Source: Vicinamibacteria bacterium (GTDB lineage Bacteria > Acidobacteriota > Vicinamibacteria > Fen-336 > JAGNNV01). From it: a stretch of DNA of 22,581 nucleotides. The notes under the pieces are model-generated. The model ran no database searches and was not told the origin of the DNA. It saw only the letters and a list, made by a program, of their open reading frames with translations. A program made the translations under genes and the position numbers. The stretch covers positions 1 to 22,581 of the forward strand of contig JAENWE010000357.1 in NCBI GenBank assembly GCA_016650185.1, written 5' to 3'. Positions 1 to 6,796 of this stretch are shown here, one piece after another. Each line of letters starts with the position of its first letter. Positions within the stretch are counted from its first letter, which is position 1.

Positions 1-1463
1 CGCAGCAGGTTCATGACTCGGTCGGCCGTCTCCGGTTCGATGACCTTGCGCTCGGCCATCGGAGAAAACTCCCGGACCCTCTCTCCCGAGGGCTCATCGA
101 CGCGTTTCACGATGTACGGTCTCATCCAGTACCCGCCGTTCGCGATCACCGCCGCGGCGCTCGCCATCTGAATCGCGGTGACTCCGATTTCCTGGCCGAA
201 GGACAAGGACGCGAGCGACAGGGAGCTCCACGATTTCGTGTTCCTCAGAAGACCGACGGTTTCTCCGGGAAGGCCGAGTCCGGTTCGAGCCCCGAACCCG
301 AAGGCCTTCACCGAAGCGAAGAACTTCTCCGGTCCCAGGCGCTGCGCCACCCGCACCATCCCGATATCGCTCGACTTCGCAATCACATCCTGGAAGGTCA
401 AGGAGGAGAAAACCGCGTGGTCGTTGATCCGAGTCCCGCCGATTTCGATGAATCCGTTTCCGCAGTCGATGACTTCGAGCGGCGACACCACACCTTCTTG
501 CAGGGCGGCCGCGGCGGTGATGATCTTGAAAATGCTCCCCGGCTCGTACGAATCCGCGATGGCCCGGTTCACTCGATCCCTTTCCGGAAAGCTCGCGAAC
601 CGATTCGGGTTGAACGAGGGCAGACTGGACAGGGCCAGGACTTCGCCGGTGCGCGGATCGAGCACCACCGCGATGCCGGACACGGAGCCCGTGTTTCGCA
701 GCGCCTCGCTGAGCGCGGTTTCGGTGACGTGCTGAATCCGCTCATCGATGGTGAGGGTTACTCTCCGTCCTTCGGTGGGAGGTGTTTCGACCTCGCCCAT
801 GGGCCGCCGTCGAGCGTCCAGCCGGAGGGTGACCCGGGCCGCATGGCCGCGGAGATCCTCGTCGAAGGCGTACTCGAGGCCGGCCATGCCCTGAGAATCG
901 AGGCCGACGTAACCGAGCACAGGTGCGAGAAGGTTCCGCTGGGGGTAGTACCGCCGGCTTTCCGTTTCGAAACCGACTCCTTCAAGACGCAGTTCCCGCA
1001 CCGCCCGCGCCACCGCGGGGTCGACTTGTCTCCGGATCCAGACGAAGGAGCGGTCCTGCTGAAGCTGAATAAGGAGTTCCTTCTGCTCCGCGGCCGAATA
1101 CTCGAGCGCGCGCCCGAGCGCGCGGGCAGTCTCACGAGGGTCTCGGATCGCGGAAGGGTCGGCATAGATACTGGGCGCGTCCACGGAGATCGCGAAAGGA
1201 CGCTCGTTGCGGTCCACGATGGCGCCGCGCCGCGCCTTCACCGTGATGGTCCGGTCAGACTGATGCTTGGCTTCCTTGAGCAGAAGCTCGTGGCGCAGGA
1301 TCTGGAGGTGGAAAAGCTGGGCCACGATGGCGAGGGCCCACACCGTGCCGCAGATAGCCACGAAGTACAAGCGCAGATCGTGATTCCGCGCGGTCCTGAC
1401 CGGACTTCCGAGCGAGGCGTTCGGAGACCCCGCGCCGGACGGACCGTAGGCTTCGCCTCTCAC
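1..1463 (-). CDS. ftsI: Cell-division transpeptidase FtsI (PBP3), 3'-truncated by window edge
   Basis: Class B penicillin-binding protein that cross-links septal peptidoglycan in the periplasm as partner of FtsW. I read it from a GTG at 1463-1461 that overlaps the ftsL stop (GTGA); about 487 residues are inside the window. Visible in order: a cytoplasmic N-terminus, one membrane anchor at about residues 32-50 (LYFVAICGTVWALAIVAQL), the RRGAIVDRN motif that opens the PBP dimerisation domain, then the transpeptidase domain with YEPGSIFK (catalytic Ser310, Lys313). The second motif reads KSSDIG (residues 363-368), so the usual SxN is SSD. The third motif, KTG, should lie just beyond the left edge, since the frame ends soon after GGYWMRPYIV. 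The family is usually 570-650 residues, so roughly 100 or more are missing. It is the last visible gene of the mraZ-rsmH-ftsL-ftsI run. The closely related SpoVD type cannot be strictly excluded, but the neighbours favour FtsI. Confidence 0.93.
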   Translation of the reverse strand, partial: MRGEAYGPSGAGSPNASLGSPVRTARNHDLRLYFVAICGTVWALAIVAQLFHLQILRHELLLKEAKHQSDRTITVKARRGAIVDRNERPFAISVDAPSIYADPSAIRDPRETARALGRALEYSAAEQKELLIQLQQDRSFVWIRRQVDPAVARAVRELRLEGVGFETESRRYYPQRNLLAPVLGYVGLDSQGMAGLEYAFDEDLRGHAARVTLRLDARRRPMGEVETPPTEGRRVTLTIDERIQHVTETALSEALRNTGSVSGIAVVLDPRTGEVLALSSLPSFNPNRFASFPERDRVNRAIADSYEPGSIFKIITAAAALQEGVVSPLEVIDCGNGFIEIGGTRINDHAVFSSLTFQDVIAKSSDIGMVRVAQRLGPEKFFASVKAFGFGARTGLGLPGETVGLLRNTKSWSSLSLASLSFGQEIGVTAIQMASAAAVIANGGYWMRPYIVKRVDEPSGERVREFSPMAERKVIEPETADRVMNLL

Positions 1464-1870
1464 TGTTGAGACTCTCGGAGAGCCGTCTTGGCAGCCATCC
1501 GCGCCTCCTTTGGCAGGTTCTGCGGTCGCTCCACCACGATCACGTTGGCCGATACCGGCGGATGCAGGTCAAGGGAAAAAGCGATGGTCTCGATCCGCTT
1601 GAGGTCCCTCAGTGTCGCTCTCTCCAGACGAAGTTCGCGATTCTCCTCGAGGAGCTTCTCCTGCTCCCTCTGGAGTTTTCCGGCGGATGACCCGGTGTTC
1701 CTGAGGGCGGCGCGAGGCCAGCCGTAGGCCACGAACAGTCCGATGAGGATGAGGACCATGCCGCCGATCCAAAGGAGATCCTTCGACATGCGGTCGTCGC
1801 GAGTGCGCACAACCCGACGATTGTCGATGGAGTCCTCGACGTGGACGGCGTGGATGCGATCGACCCTCAT
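1460..1870 (-). CDS. ftsL: FtsL-like division protein
   Basis: Small bitopic membrane protein of 136 residues. A charged cytoplasmic N-terminus of about 30 residues is followed by one hydrophobic helix (LLWIGGMVLILIGLFVAYGW) and then a heptad-like coiled coil rich in Glu, Leu and Arg (KLLEENRELRLERATLRDLKRIE), which is the FtsL/DivIC architecture. FtsL pairs with FtsB and recruits FtsW/FtsI to the divisome. The start ATG at 1870 overlaps the rsmH stop (ATGA) and has GAGGGACGG just upstream; an internal ATG at 1789 just before the membrane helix is a less likely start. The stop overlaps the ftsI GTG. Sequence identity in this family is low, so the assignment rests on topology plus position between rsmH and ftsI, which is diagnostic. 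Confidence 0.85.
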   Translation of the reverse strand: MRVDRIHAVHVEDSIDNRRVVRTRDDRMSKDLLWIGGMVLILIGLFVAYGWPRAALRNTGSSAGKLQREQEKLLEENRELRLERATLRDLKRIETIAFSLDLHPPVSANVIVVERPQNLPKEARMAAKTALRESQQ

Positions 1871-2799
1871 GCTGGCCGTCCCTCGCCCTCATCGCCCCGC
1901 TTCGACACCACCCGCAGTTTGGCGCTCCGGGAGCGGGCATTGAACCCTTTCTCGTCGTCTTGGGGCACGATCGGCTTCGGGGTCAGCAGTTCGAAACCTC
2001 CCGTCTTCTTCAAGGACCGGAAGACGTTCTTCACGATGCGGTCCTCGAGGCTGTGGAAGGCGATGACCGCGAGTCTCCCTCCTGGCCGCAAAAGATGGGC
2101 GAGGCGTTCGAGGCCGACCTCGAGACCTGAAAGCTCGGAATTGGTGGCGATGCGAAGGGCCTGGAAGGCCCGGGTTGCAGGGTCCAGTCCGGGCCGGCCG
2201 CGGGCATCCCTGCGAACCAGACTCGCGAAGGCGCTGGTGGTCCAACGGCTGCGGGATCGGCGTTCCATGACGATAGAGCGGGCGATGGCTTTGGCCTTCG
2301 GTTCCTCTCCGAATTCGCGGAGAATCCGTTCCAGTTCCTTTTCGGATGCGGTATTGAGAATGTCGGAAGCGCTGCGTCCGCTCCGCGTATCCATGCGCAT
2401 GTCGAGAGGCGCCTCGAACCGGAAGCTGAACCCCCGCTCCTGGGAGTCGAGTTGCAGCGAACTGACCCCGAGATCGGCGATCGCATAGCAGAGGCTTCGA
2501 GGAGGGATGTCCTGAAGGCCGTCCCGAAAGTCGCGGTGGCGAAGTTCCGTGCGTTCGGCGAAGGGCGCCAGGGCGCCCGAGGCGATGGCGAGCGCCTCCT
2601 CGTCCCGATCGAAGGCGATGAGGGAGGCCTCGGGATGCCGGGACAGGAGGGCGTGCGCGTGCCCTCCCAGACCGAGAGTGGCGTCGAGGATGCGTTTGGT
2701 TGGTTGAGGTGCAAAAGCGAGGATCTCTCGCCGAAGCACCGAGACATGACCCGCCGAGACGGATTCGCCGTGGGCCAAGGGAGGAGTCTCTGGTTCCAC
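1867..2799 (-). CDS. rsmH: 16S rRNA m4C1402 N4-methyltransferase RsmH (MraW)
   Basis: SAM-dependent methyltransferase that modifies C1402 in the decoding centre of 16S rRNA. The 310-residue product shows the family landmarks: GHVSVLRREIL near the N-terminus, the SAM-binding DATLGLGGHAHALL, FDRDEEAL, the ADLGVSSLQLDSQERGFSF block, LDMRMD, and the C-terminal GRLAVIAFHSLEDRIVK and RSRSAKLRVV. The frame is open further upstream (to 2928) but that part overlaps mraZ and is not homologous. The GTG at 2799, placed directly after the mraZ stop (TGATGTG), gives the usual length of about 310 residues. A GGAG sequence lies about 13 bases upstream of it. The 3' end overlaps ftsL by four bases, which implies translational coupling. 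Confidence 0.95.
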   Translation of the reverse strand: MEPETPPLAHGESVSAGHVSVLRREILAFAPQPTKRILDATLGLGGHAHALLSRHPEASLIAFDRDEEALAIASGALAPFAERTELRHRDFRDGLQDIPPRSLCYAIADLGVSSLQLDSQERGFSFRFEAPLDMRMDTRSGRSASDILNTASEKELERILREFGEEPKAKAIARSIVMERRSRSRWTTSAFASLVRRDARGRPGLDPATRAFQALRIATNSELSGLEVGLERLAHLLRPGGRLAVIAFHSLEDRIVKNVFRSLKKTGGFELLTPKPIVPQDDEKGFNARSRSAKLRVVSKRGDEGEGRPA

Positions 2800-2800
2800 A

Positions 2801-3241
2801 TCAGATCCCGAACTCCGCGAGTTGCTTCGCGTCTTCGTCGGTGAACGGTTCCTTCTCGAAGAGCCGTTCCTCGAGACGCTTCGAGTTCCACACCGCCACG
2901 TGATTCTGCTGGCCGAGGACACCGACATCGCCCTCCATCGACGCCATCTTTCGGAGAATCTGGGGGATCAGAATCCGGCCCTGCGCATCGACTTGGGCCA
3001 CCTGCCCGAAGAAGTTCACGCGCTCCAGGAAGCGCTGACGCGCGGGGTGTGCCTGGGGCATGGCGGCGAGACGCTTCTCGATCTCGGTCCAGGCGTGAAG
3101 AGGGTAGATCCTCACGAATTCGCCCGAGATGGACGTCACGAAAAAGTCGCGAGACGACTCCGTCAACGCGCCCAGAAACGCGGAGGGAATCTTGAGACGG
3201 CCCTTGTCGTCTATTCGTGCAGGATGGTGACCGCGCAGCAT
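2801..3241 (-). CDS. mraZ: Transcriptional regulator MraZ, copy 1 (proximal to rsmH)
   Basis: DNA-binding protein of the SpoVT/AbrB superfamily, known in other bacteria to bind repeats in its own promoter and control the dcw operon. The product (146 residues) contains the two AbrB-like halves with their DxxGR signatures, IDDKGRLKIP and VDAQGRILIP, about 80 residues apart. I chose the ATG at 3241 because it yields MLRGHHPARID, matching the usual M-F/L-x-G start and the second copy. In-frame starts at 3253 (ATG) and 3262 (GTG) are also open. A GAGGA lies close before the chosen ATG. The stop is only one base from the rsmH GTG. It diverges strongly from the neighbouring copy outside the signature motifs, so the duplication is old or the copies have different origins. 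Confidence 0.9.
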   Translation of the reverse strand: MLRGHHPARIDDKGRLKIPSAFLGALTESSRDFFVTSISGEFVRIYPLHAWTEIEKRLAAMPQAHPARQRFLERVNFFGQVAQVDAQGRILIPQILRKMASMEGDVGVLGQQNHVAVWNSKRLEERLFEKEPFTDEDAKQLAEFGI

Positions 3242-3258
3242 GTCCTCGTCCATACTGA

Positions 3259-3283
3259 CCACTTTTGGCCAATATTTTCCACA
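3259..3283 (-). promoter_or_regulatory. Putative MraZ operator in the mraZ copy 1 leader
   Basis: On the plus strand this reads CCACTTTTGGCCA (3259-3271), overlapping CCAATATTTTCCACA (3269-3283). Both resemble the TTTTCCACA repeats before mraZ copy 2. They lie at and just downstream of the transcription start predicted from the adjacent promoter, a position suited to repression. MraZ proteins are known to bind short TGG-containing direct repeats in their own leaders; the link to these particular sequences is an inference. Confidence 0.4.
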
Positions 3284-3286
3284 GCG

Positions 3287-3315
3287 ACTCTAGGTCAGGG
3301 CCGACGAACTGTCAA
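3287..3315 (-). promoter_or_regulatory. Sigma70-like promoter for mraZ copy 1 / rsmH / ftsL / ftsI
   Basis: Read on the minus strand, TTGACA (3315-3310) is followed after exactly 17 bases by TAGAGT (3292-3287). That is a perfect -35, an optimal spacer and a 4/6 match to the -10. The start of transcription would be near 3280, about 40 bases before the mraZ copy 1 ATG. It lies between the two mraZ genes, so copy 1 and the downstream division genes need not depend on the promoter of copy 2. Confidence 0.55.
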
Positions 3316-3322
3316 CCGAAGA

Positions 3323-3336
3323 CTCGCGAAAGCGAG
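3323..3336 (-). other. Small hairpin between the mraZ genes
   Basis: Perfect 5-bp stem CTCGC/GCGAG closing a 4-base loop (GAAA on the plus strand, TTTC on the minus), about seven bases after the stop of mraZ copy 2. No T-run follows, so it is not a classical intrinsic terminator. It might attenuate or stabilise the upstream transcript. Confidence 0.3.
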
Positions 3337-3343
3337 CGGGAAC

Positions 3344-3802
3344 CTAGGCTTGGACTGTGGAAGGGCTGCCCGGTCCGAAGTTCAGCTCTGTGGAAGCCGC
3401 GTCCAGGAGGGCTTCCGCCTCGTTCGCAAACGACTTCCACTTGGCCCGAGGCCAGATTTCGAAACGGTCCATGGCCCCGATCACCACGACATCCCGCTCC
3501 AGACCGGCGAGGCGCCTAAGAGCCGGCGGCACCAGGATCCGTCCCTGAGAGTCGAGCCGGGACTCGTGCGCGCGCGAGGCGAGGACCCGGGACAACGCAC
3601 GGGCTTTCTTCGAAAAGGCAGGCTGAGAAAGCACCTGTTTTTCCAACGAAAGCCAGGTTTCACGCGGATATCCGGCAATCGCGTCATCGAAGAAAGTCAG
3701 CACGAACGAGTCGCCCGCTTCCTCGATCTTTCGCCGGAAAGCCGGCGGTATCGCGACTCGCCCCTGGCGATCCATTCGACACTCGAAGCTTCCCGCGAAC
3801 AT
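3344..3802 (-). CDS. mraZ: Transcriptional regulator MraZ, copy 2 (first gene of the cluster)
   Basis: Second MraZ-family protein (152 residues), directly upstream of copy 1. It begins MFAGSFECRMDRQGRVAIP, the textbook MraZ N-terminus, and has the second half-site LDSQGRILVPPALRRLAGL. Both DxxGR motifs are intact, so it should fold as a working AbrB-like DNA-binding protein. It ends in a short tail (FGPGSPSTVQA) that copy 1 lacks. The ATG at 3802 is preceded closely by GGGGA, the same tight spacing as in copy 1. The leader carries two 13-base repeats (3808-3840). A gap of about 100 bases with a hairpin and a promoter separates it from copy 1, so the two can be expressed separately. Which copy governs the dcw genes cannot be told from sequence. 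Confidence 0.9.
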   Translation of the reverse strand: MFAGSFECRMDRQGRVAIPPAFRRKIEEAGDSFVLTFFDDAIAGYPRETWLSLEKQVLSQPAFSKKARALSRVLASRAHESRLDSQGRILVPPALRRLAGLERDVVVIGAMDRFEIWPRAKWKSFANEAEALLDAASTELNFGPGSPSTVQA

Positions 3803-3807
3803 GTTCC

Positions 3808-3840
3808 CCAGTTTTCCACAAATTCATCCACTTTTCCACA
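3808..3840 (-). promoter_or_regulatory. Direct repeats before mraZ copy 2, putative MraZ boxes
   Basis: On the plus strand CCAGTTTTCCACA (3808-3820) and CCACTTTTCCACA (3828-3840) differ at one of 13 positions and are spaced by 20 bases, about two helical turns, which would place two protein units on the same DNA face. They end a few bases before the mraZ copy 2 start codon. Tandem TGG-containing repeats upstream of mraZ are the known MraZ target type, so autoregulation is likely. I could not find a convincing -10/-35 pair immediately upstream. Confidence 0.5.
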
Positions 3841-3928
3841 ACCGAGCCCAGGTAACCCAGCCGGCCCGAGGTAGGGCTCTGGTCAATTGAGCGTCAGAGT
3901 CACCACGGACTGCTAGGATCCGCAGCCC

Positions 3929-5248
3929 TTGACCGCGCGCGAATACCTCCGCTCCAGATCCTGGTTGGGCTCGAAGTTCGGGCTCGAGACCATGCGGCTC
4001 CTCGTGCGTGAGTTCGGGCATCCGGAGCGCTCATTCAAAAGCGTCCTGATCGCGGGCACGAACGGGAAAGGGTCGGTCAGCGCCTATCTCGATGAAGCGC
4101 TCAGGGCGGTATCGCTCAAGGTGGGCCGCTACACCTCGCCGCACCTCATCGATGTGCGCGAGCGCATCACGGTCTCCGGGCACAACATCGGAAACGCCGA
4201 GTTCGAGAGACTGGTTCTCGAAGTTCGCGATCGATCCGAGGCCATGCTACGGGGAGGCCTGATCGAGAATCACCCGAACCACTTTGAGATCCTGACCCTG
4301 GTCGCGTTTCTTCACTTTCAGAGGCAGGCGGTCGACATGGCGGTTCTCGAAGTCGGCCTGGGCGGACGTCTCGATGCCACCAACGTGGCTTCGCCCATGG
4401 TCTCCGCCATCGTGAGCATCGATTTCGACCACGAGGAGTTTCTCGGGCAGACGCTCGCCTCCATCGCATCGGAGAAGGCGGGAGTGCTTCGGAAAAAGCG
4501 GGACGTCATCCTGGGTCCCGTGCCTCCAGAAGCCGAGCGCGCCATCAGACGCGTCGCCCACGATGTAGGCGCTCGCGTCGTGCCGGCGTTTCGGAACGTG
4601 AGCGTGCGGCCATCCGGTACCGGTCTAACCATCAAGACGCCCCTCTCGCGCTACGCAGAGCTGCGGCCGCTCCCGGGCGCTCACCAGCGTTGCAATCTGG
4701 TGGTTGCGATCCGCACGCTCGAAGCGATCGCTGCTTCCTGCGCGCCGCTGGATCTGGGCCGCGCGGTCGCGGCCATGAGCACCGCCGTCTGGCCTGGGCG
4801 ACTCGAACGGATCTCTGGCCGCCCTCCCGTCCTGCTGGACGGGGCCCATAACCCGGCCGGGGCCCGGGCCCTTGGGACCTATTTGGCGGAAACCAAGACG
4901 CCCTGCGTCCTGATCTTCGGCGCGATGCGGGACAAGCATGTGCGCGAGATGGCGACGGAACTCTTCCACCGTGCGCGTCTAGTGATTGCCACCCGGGTTC
5001 GCATGCTGCGTGCCGCGACCACGACCCAACTGGCGGAGATCGGCGCCGCCCTGGGAGTCTCCGTCATTGAAGAACCCTCGATCCGCCTCGCCCTGCAAAA
5101 GGCCAAACGGAGCGCCCGACCCGGCGAAACCGTAGTCGTGGCGGGCAGTCTCTATCTTGTGGGAGCGGCCCGCAAACGGCTCCTCGAGCCGAAGGCGCCT
5201 CGGAAGCCACCTCAAACCAGTCGAGCGCTTCGCGTCGGACGATCGTAG
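3929..5248 (+). CDS. folC: Bifunctional folylpolyglutamate/dihydrofolate synthase
   Basis: Mur-ligase-type enzyme that adds glutamate to dihydropteroate and folates, using ATP, in the cytoplasm. The 439-residue product has the P-loop GTNGKGSVSAYL (about residues 43-54), TSPHLIDVRERI, the folate-binding region NHFEILTLVAFLHF, EVGLGGRLDATN, DHEEFLGQTLASIASEKAGVL, the C-terminal-domain LLDGAHNPAGA and FGAMRDKH. The start is a TTG at 3929 with AGGAT about nine bases upstream; no better ATG exists before the conserved N-terminus. The length is normal, but the last 25 or so residues (KAPRKPPQTSRALRVGRS) are a basic tail without family features, next to the integrase remnant. The tail may be new sequence acquired at the edge of the inserted region. 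It is divergent from mraZ copy 2 across 126 bases. Confidence 0.93.
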   Translation: MTAREYLRSRSWLGSKFGLETMRLLVREFGHPERSFKSVLIAGTNGKGSVSAYLDEALRAVSLKVGRYTSPHLIDVRERITVSGHNIGNAEFERLVLEVRDRSEAMLRGGLIENHPNHFEILTLVAFLHFQRQAVDMAVLEVGLGGRLDATNVASPMVSAIVSIDFDHEEFLGQTLASIASEKAGVLRKKRDVILGPVPPEAERAIRRVAHDVGARVVPAFRNVSVRPSGTGLTIKTPLSRYAELRPLPGAHQRCNLVVAIRTLEAIAASCAPLDLGRAVAAMSTAVWPGRLERISGRPPVLLDGAHNPAGARALGTYLAETKTPCVLIFGAMRDKHVREMATELFHRARLVIATRVRMLRAATTTQLAEIGAALGVSVIEEPSIRLALQKAKRSARPGETVVVAGSLYLVGAARKRLLEPKAPRKPPQTSRALRVGRS

Positions 5249-5261
5249 CGGCGCACCTCCC

Positions 5262-5528
5262 GGCTTGAGGCGTGGCCGGCCGTTTCTGGACCTGAAACGG
5301 CTTAGGGAGTGGCTACGATGTTCGCCTCTACACTTTCTGGCCGTCGTGCTGATGTACGGCTCCGGCCTCAGGCTCATGGAGTGCCTTCAGGTCCAGGACG
5401 TCGATTTTGAGCGCGGGCAAATCGTGGTGCGGGAGGGGCAGGGAGGAAAGGACCGGAGGACCCTGCTTCCCGCGCAGGCGGTCGGCCTTCTGCGAGAGCA
5501 CCTCGCACGCCTTATCAGTGTTGGGTAG
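5262..5528 (+). pseudogene. Integron integrase (IntI-type tyrosine recombinase) fragment
   Basis: Internal piece of a tyrosine recombinase, about 85 residues. LVVLMYGSGLRLMECL-type sequence is present here as VVLMYGSGLRLMECL, with the first catalytic Arg, followed by VDFERGQIVVREGQGGKDR (the beta-hairpin Lys), then TLLPAQAVGLLREHLAR. This combination is the hallmark of integron and related XerC/D-like integrases. The whole N-terminal SAM-like domain is missing. The frame stops at 5526 directly after LREHLAR, before the HxxR, H/W and Tyr motifs, so it cannot be active. Just before the stop the sequence turns into an attC-like right half (5508-5526). It lies 13 bases after folC and points in the same direction as the following cassette-like genes, whereas typical mobile integrons have intI opposed to the cassettes. 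Confidence 0.75.
5508..5526 (+). repeat. attC-like right half site at the integrase remnant
   Basis: CGCCTTATCAGTGTTGGGT ends in GTTGGGT (5520-5526), which fits the integron core site GTTRRRY. The preceding CTTATCA resembles the inner arm of known attC right halves. CAGTGTTGGG (5516-5525) recurs at 8640-8649, the other end of the cassette-like region. No left partner is visible upstream. Confidence 0.45.
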
Positions 5529-5592
5529 ACGGCGGAACTGCGCGGCGACGAGCGGTCTTGGCTACGATCGATGTCCGGCGAAGGGTACGCGC

Positions 5593-6123
5593 GTGAATCC
5601 TCGAATGAAGATCCAGCTGGTTCCGCCCACGGAGAGATATCGAGAGAGCTTCTTGCGTGGGCTTCGTGAATTCCGACACGAAGGCCTTCCCTGGTGGATC
5701 GGAGGCGACCTTGAGACCGCCGAACAGGACTTCGCCGCGTTCGTGGCAAGGAAGTTGGCGGACTTGAATCGGAGGGACGAAACGTTCGTTCCCAAGACGC
5801 ATCTATGGGCCGTGACGGAAGAACAGTTCGTGGGGCGTATCTCCATTCACCACGAACTGAACGACGCACTTCGCGTCGAAGGCGGGCACATCGGCTACGA
5901 TACCGTGCCGTCCTTCCGAGGCCGCGGAGTCGCTACGGAGATGCTGCGTCAGGCTTTGCCAGTGGCTCGCGCGCTCGGACTGACTGCGGTGCTCCTCACG
6001 TGTGACGACACGAACGCGGCCTCCATCCGCCTTATCGAAAGAAACGGAGGCTCGTTGCGGGAGACGAAGGCCCTCGATACGAACAGACCCCTGAAACGCT
6101 ACTACTGGATCACCCTGTCATAG
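5593..6123 (+). CDS. GNAT-family N-acetyltransferase (cassette gene 1)
   Basis: A 176-residue GCN5-related acetyltransferase that would transfer an acetyl group from acetyl-CoA to an amine; the substrate is unknown. The N-terminus LVPPTERYRESFLRGLREF and the body THLWAVTEEQFVGRISIHHELN are typical. The acetyl-CoA pyrophosphate loop is FRGRGVATEMLRQAL and is followed by the beta4-alpha4 region LTCDDTNAASIRLIERNGG. The start is either the GTG at 5593, with GAAGGG nine bases upstream, or the ATG at 5605 (MKIQLVPP), without a spaced ribosome site. I chose the GTG. The frame is open back to 5407 through the integrase remnant, but that is not homologous. Next to an attC-like site and with no promoter of its own, it looks like the first cassette. 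Related acetyltransferases are common integron cargo. Confidence 0.8.
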   Translation: MNPRMKIQLVPPTERYRESFLRGLREFRHEGLPWWIGGDLETAEQDFAAFVARKLADLNRRDETFVPKTHLWAVTEEQFVGRISIHHELNDALRVEGGHIGYDTVPSFRGRGVATEMLRQALPVARALGLTAVLLTCDDTNAASIRLIERNGGSLRETKALDTNRPLKRYYWITLS

Positions 6124-6177
6124 CAGCGTCACCCGCAAGCAGTCAGGTCTACCCATGCTGACCGCTGCCCCAAGGCT

Positions 6178-6273
6178 GCCCGACCAGGCGCTGCAGCAGA
6201 CGGCGGGGCATGTAGGCTTTCTGGGGTTCACAGCTCACTCGGCCCCCGCCGCTGCTGAGCTTGGTCGTTGGAC
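6178..6273 (+). repeat. Complete attC-like recombination site
   Basis: GCCCGAC (6178-6184) and GTTGGAC (6267-6273) are the outer core sites. The inner arms 6190-6208 and 6242-6259 pair over about 16 positions (GCTGCAGCAGACGGCGGGG against CCCCGCCGCTGCTGAGC). Two unpaired bases, a G and an A, occur on one arm only. Such extrahelical bases give attC sites their polarity for folded single-strand recombination. The loop of about 31 bases has no repeat to its neighbours. The position between the stop of one small gene and the start of the next fits a gene cassette. Confidence 0.7.
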
Positions 6274-6292
6274 GGACAAAAGGACTGCATAG

Positions 6293-6718
6293 GTGTACGA
6301 CCAGGTGCAGGGTGGGAGGGCCGGATGGACGATCGCCTACTGGATGCTGATGGCCGCCTTCATTCTGACCGCGGCGCTCAACCTCCTTCACGTGCGGGCT
6401 GGCTTTCTGACAAGCTACCTCGCAGACCTCACGGTGCCCTCTCTTCTCTATGTCCTCAGTAGAGACCTCGTGCCAGGGAAGTCCGCTTATCTGTTGCGAC
6501 GAATGCGGTGGATAGGTCGCACGCCGGAGAGCGCAGCCATTTTCTTCTTTGTGGCAAGTAGCGCGACCGAGGTAAGTCAGATCATCTGGCCGAAAGGGAT
6601 TTTCGCTGGACGCTTCGACCCGTGGGACATCGCAGCGTACGCTATGGGCCTCTTGGCCTGCTACGTCAGCGACAAGTCTCAGGGAGCGCGACGCCGACAA
6701 GGCGAGAAAGTTCGCTGA
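6293..6718 (+). CDS. Small integral membrane protein, VanZ-like in part (cassette gene 2)
   Basis: A 141-residue hydrophobic protein starting at the GTG at 6293, 20 bases after the attC-like core site. Hydrophobic segments are at about residues 12-30 (WTIAYWMLMAAFILTAALNLL), 38-58, 83-98 (SAAIFFFVASSATEVSQII) and 110-124 (WDIAAYAMGLLACYV). The pattern ATEVSQIIWPKG...FDPWDIAAYAMG recalls the last two helices of VanZ-like or DUF2809-like proteins, where an acidic residue and a D-x-x-AY motif sit at the membrane face. No catalytic function can be assigned. There is no good Shine-Dalgarno sequence for the GTG. An attC-like left arm begins four bases after its stop. Confidence 0.6.
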   Translation: MYDQVQGGRAGWTIAYWMLMAAFILTAALNLLHVRAGFLTSYLADLTVPSLLYVLSRDLVPGKSAYLLRRMRWIGRTPESAAIFFFVASSATEVSQIIWPKGIFAGRFDPWDIAAYAMGLLACYVSDKSQGARRRQGEKVR

Positions 6719-6721
6719 TGC

Positions 6722-6746
6722 GTCCAACAATCGGAGGCGGACCAAG
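6722..6746 (+). repeat. attC-like left half site
   Basis: Begins with GTCCAAC (RYYYAAC core) four bases after the stop of cassette gene 2, then AATCGGAGGCGGACCAAG. It matches the left half at 7229 in about 18 of 22 positions. The inner part GGCGGACCAAG (6736-6746) recurs at 8648-8658. No partner GTTRRRY is found before the next gene, so the site appears truncated. Confidence 0.45.
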
Positions 6747-6796
6747 AGGCTGCGGGCAGGCCCGGGAGTAGGCTTTGAGCCTCGCTGGAGAAAGAC

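Noticed and set aside
417..1469. 350-codon open frame on the plus strand
   Set aside because: Antisense to ftsI, which has clear motifs; composition (Arg/Gly/His-rich) is typical of a shadow frame in GC-rich DNA.
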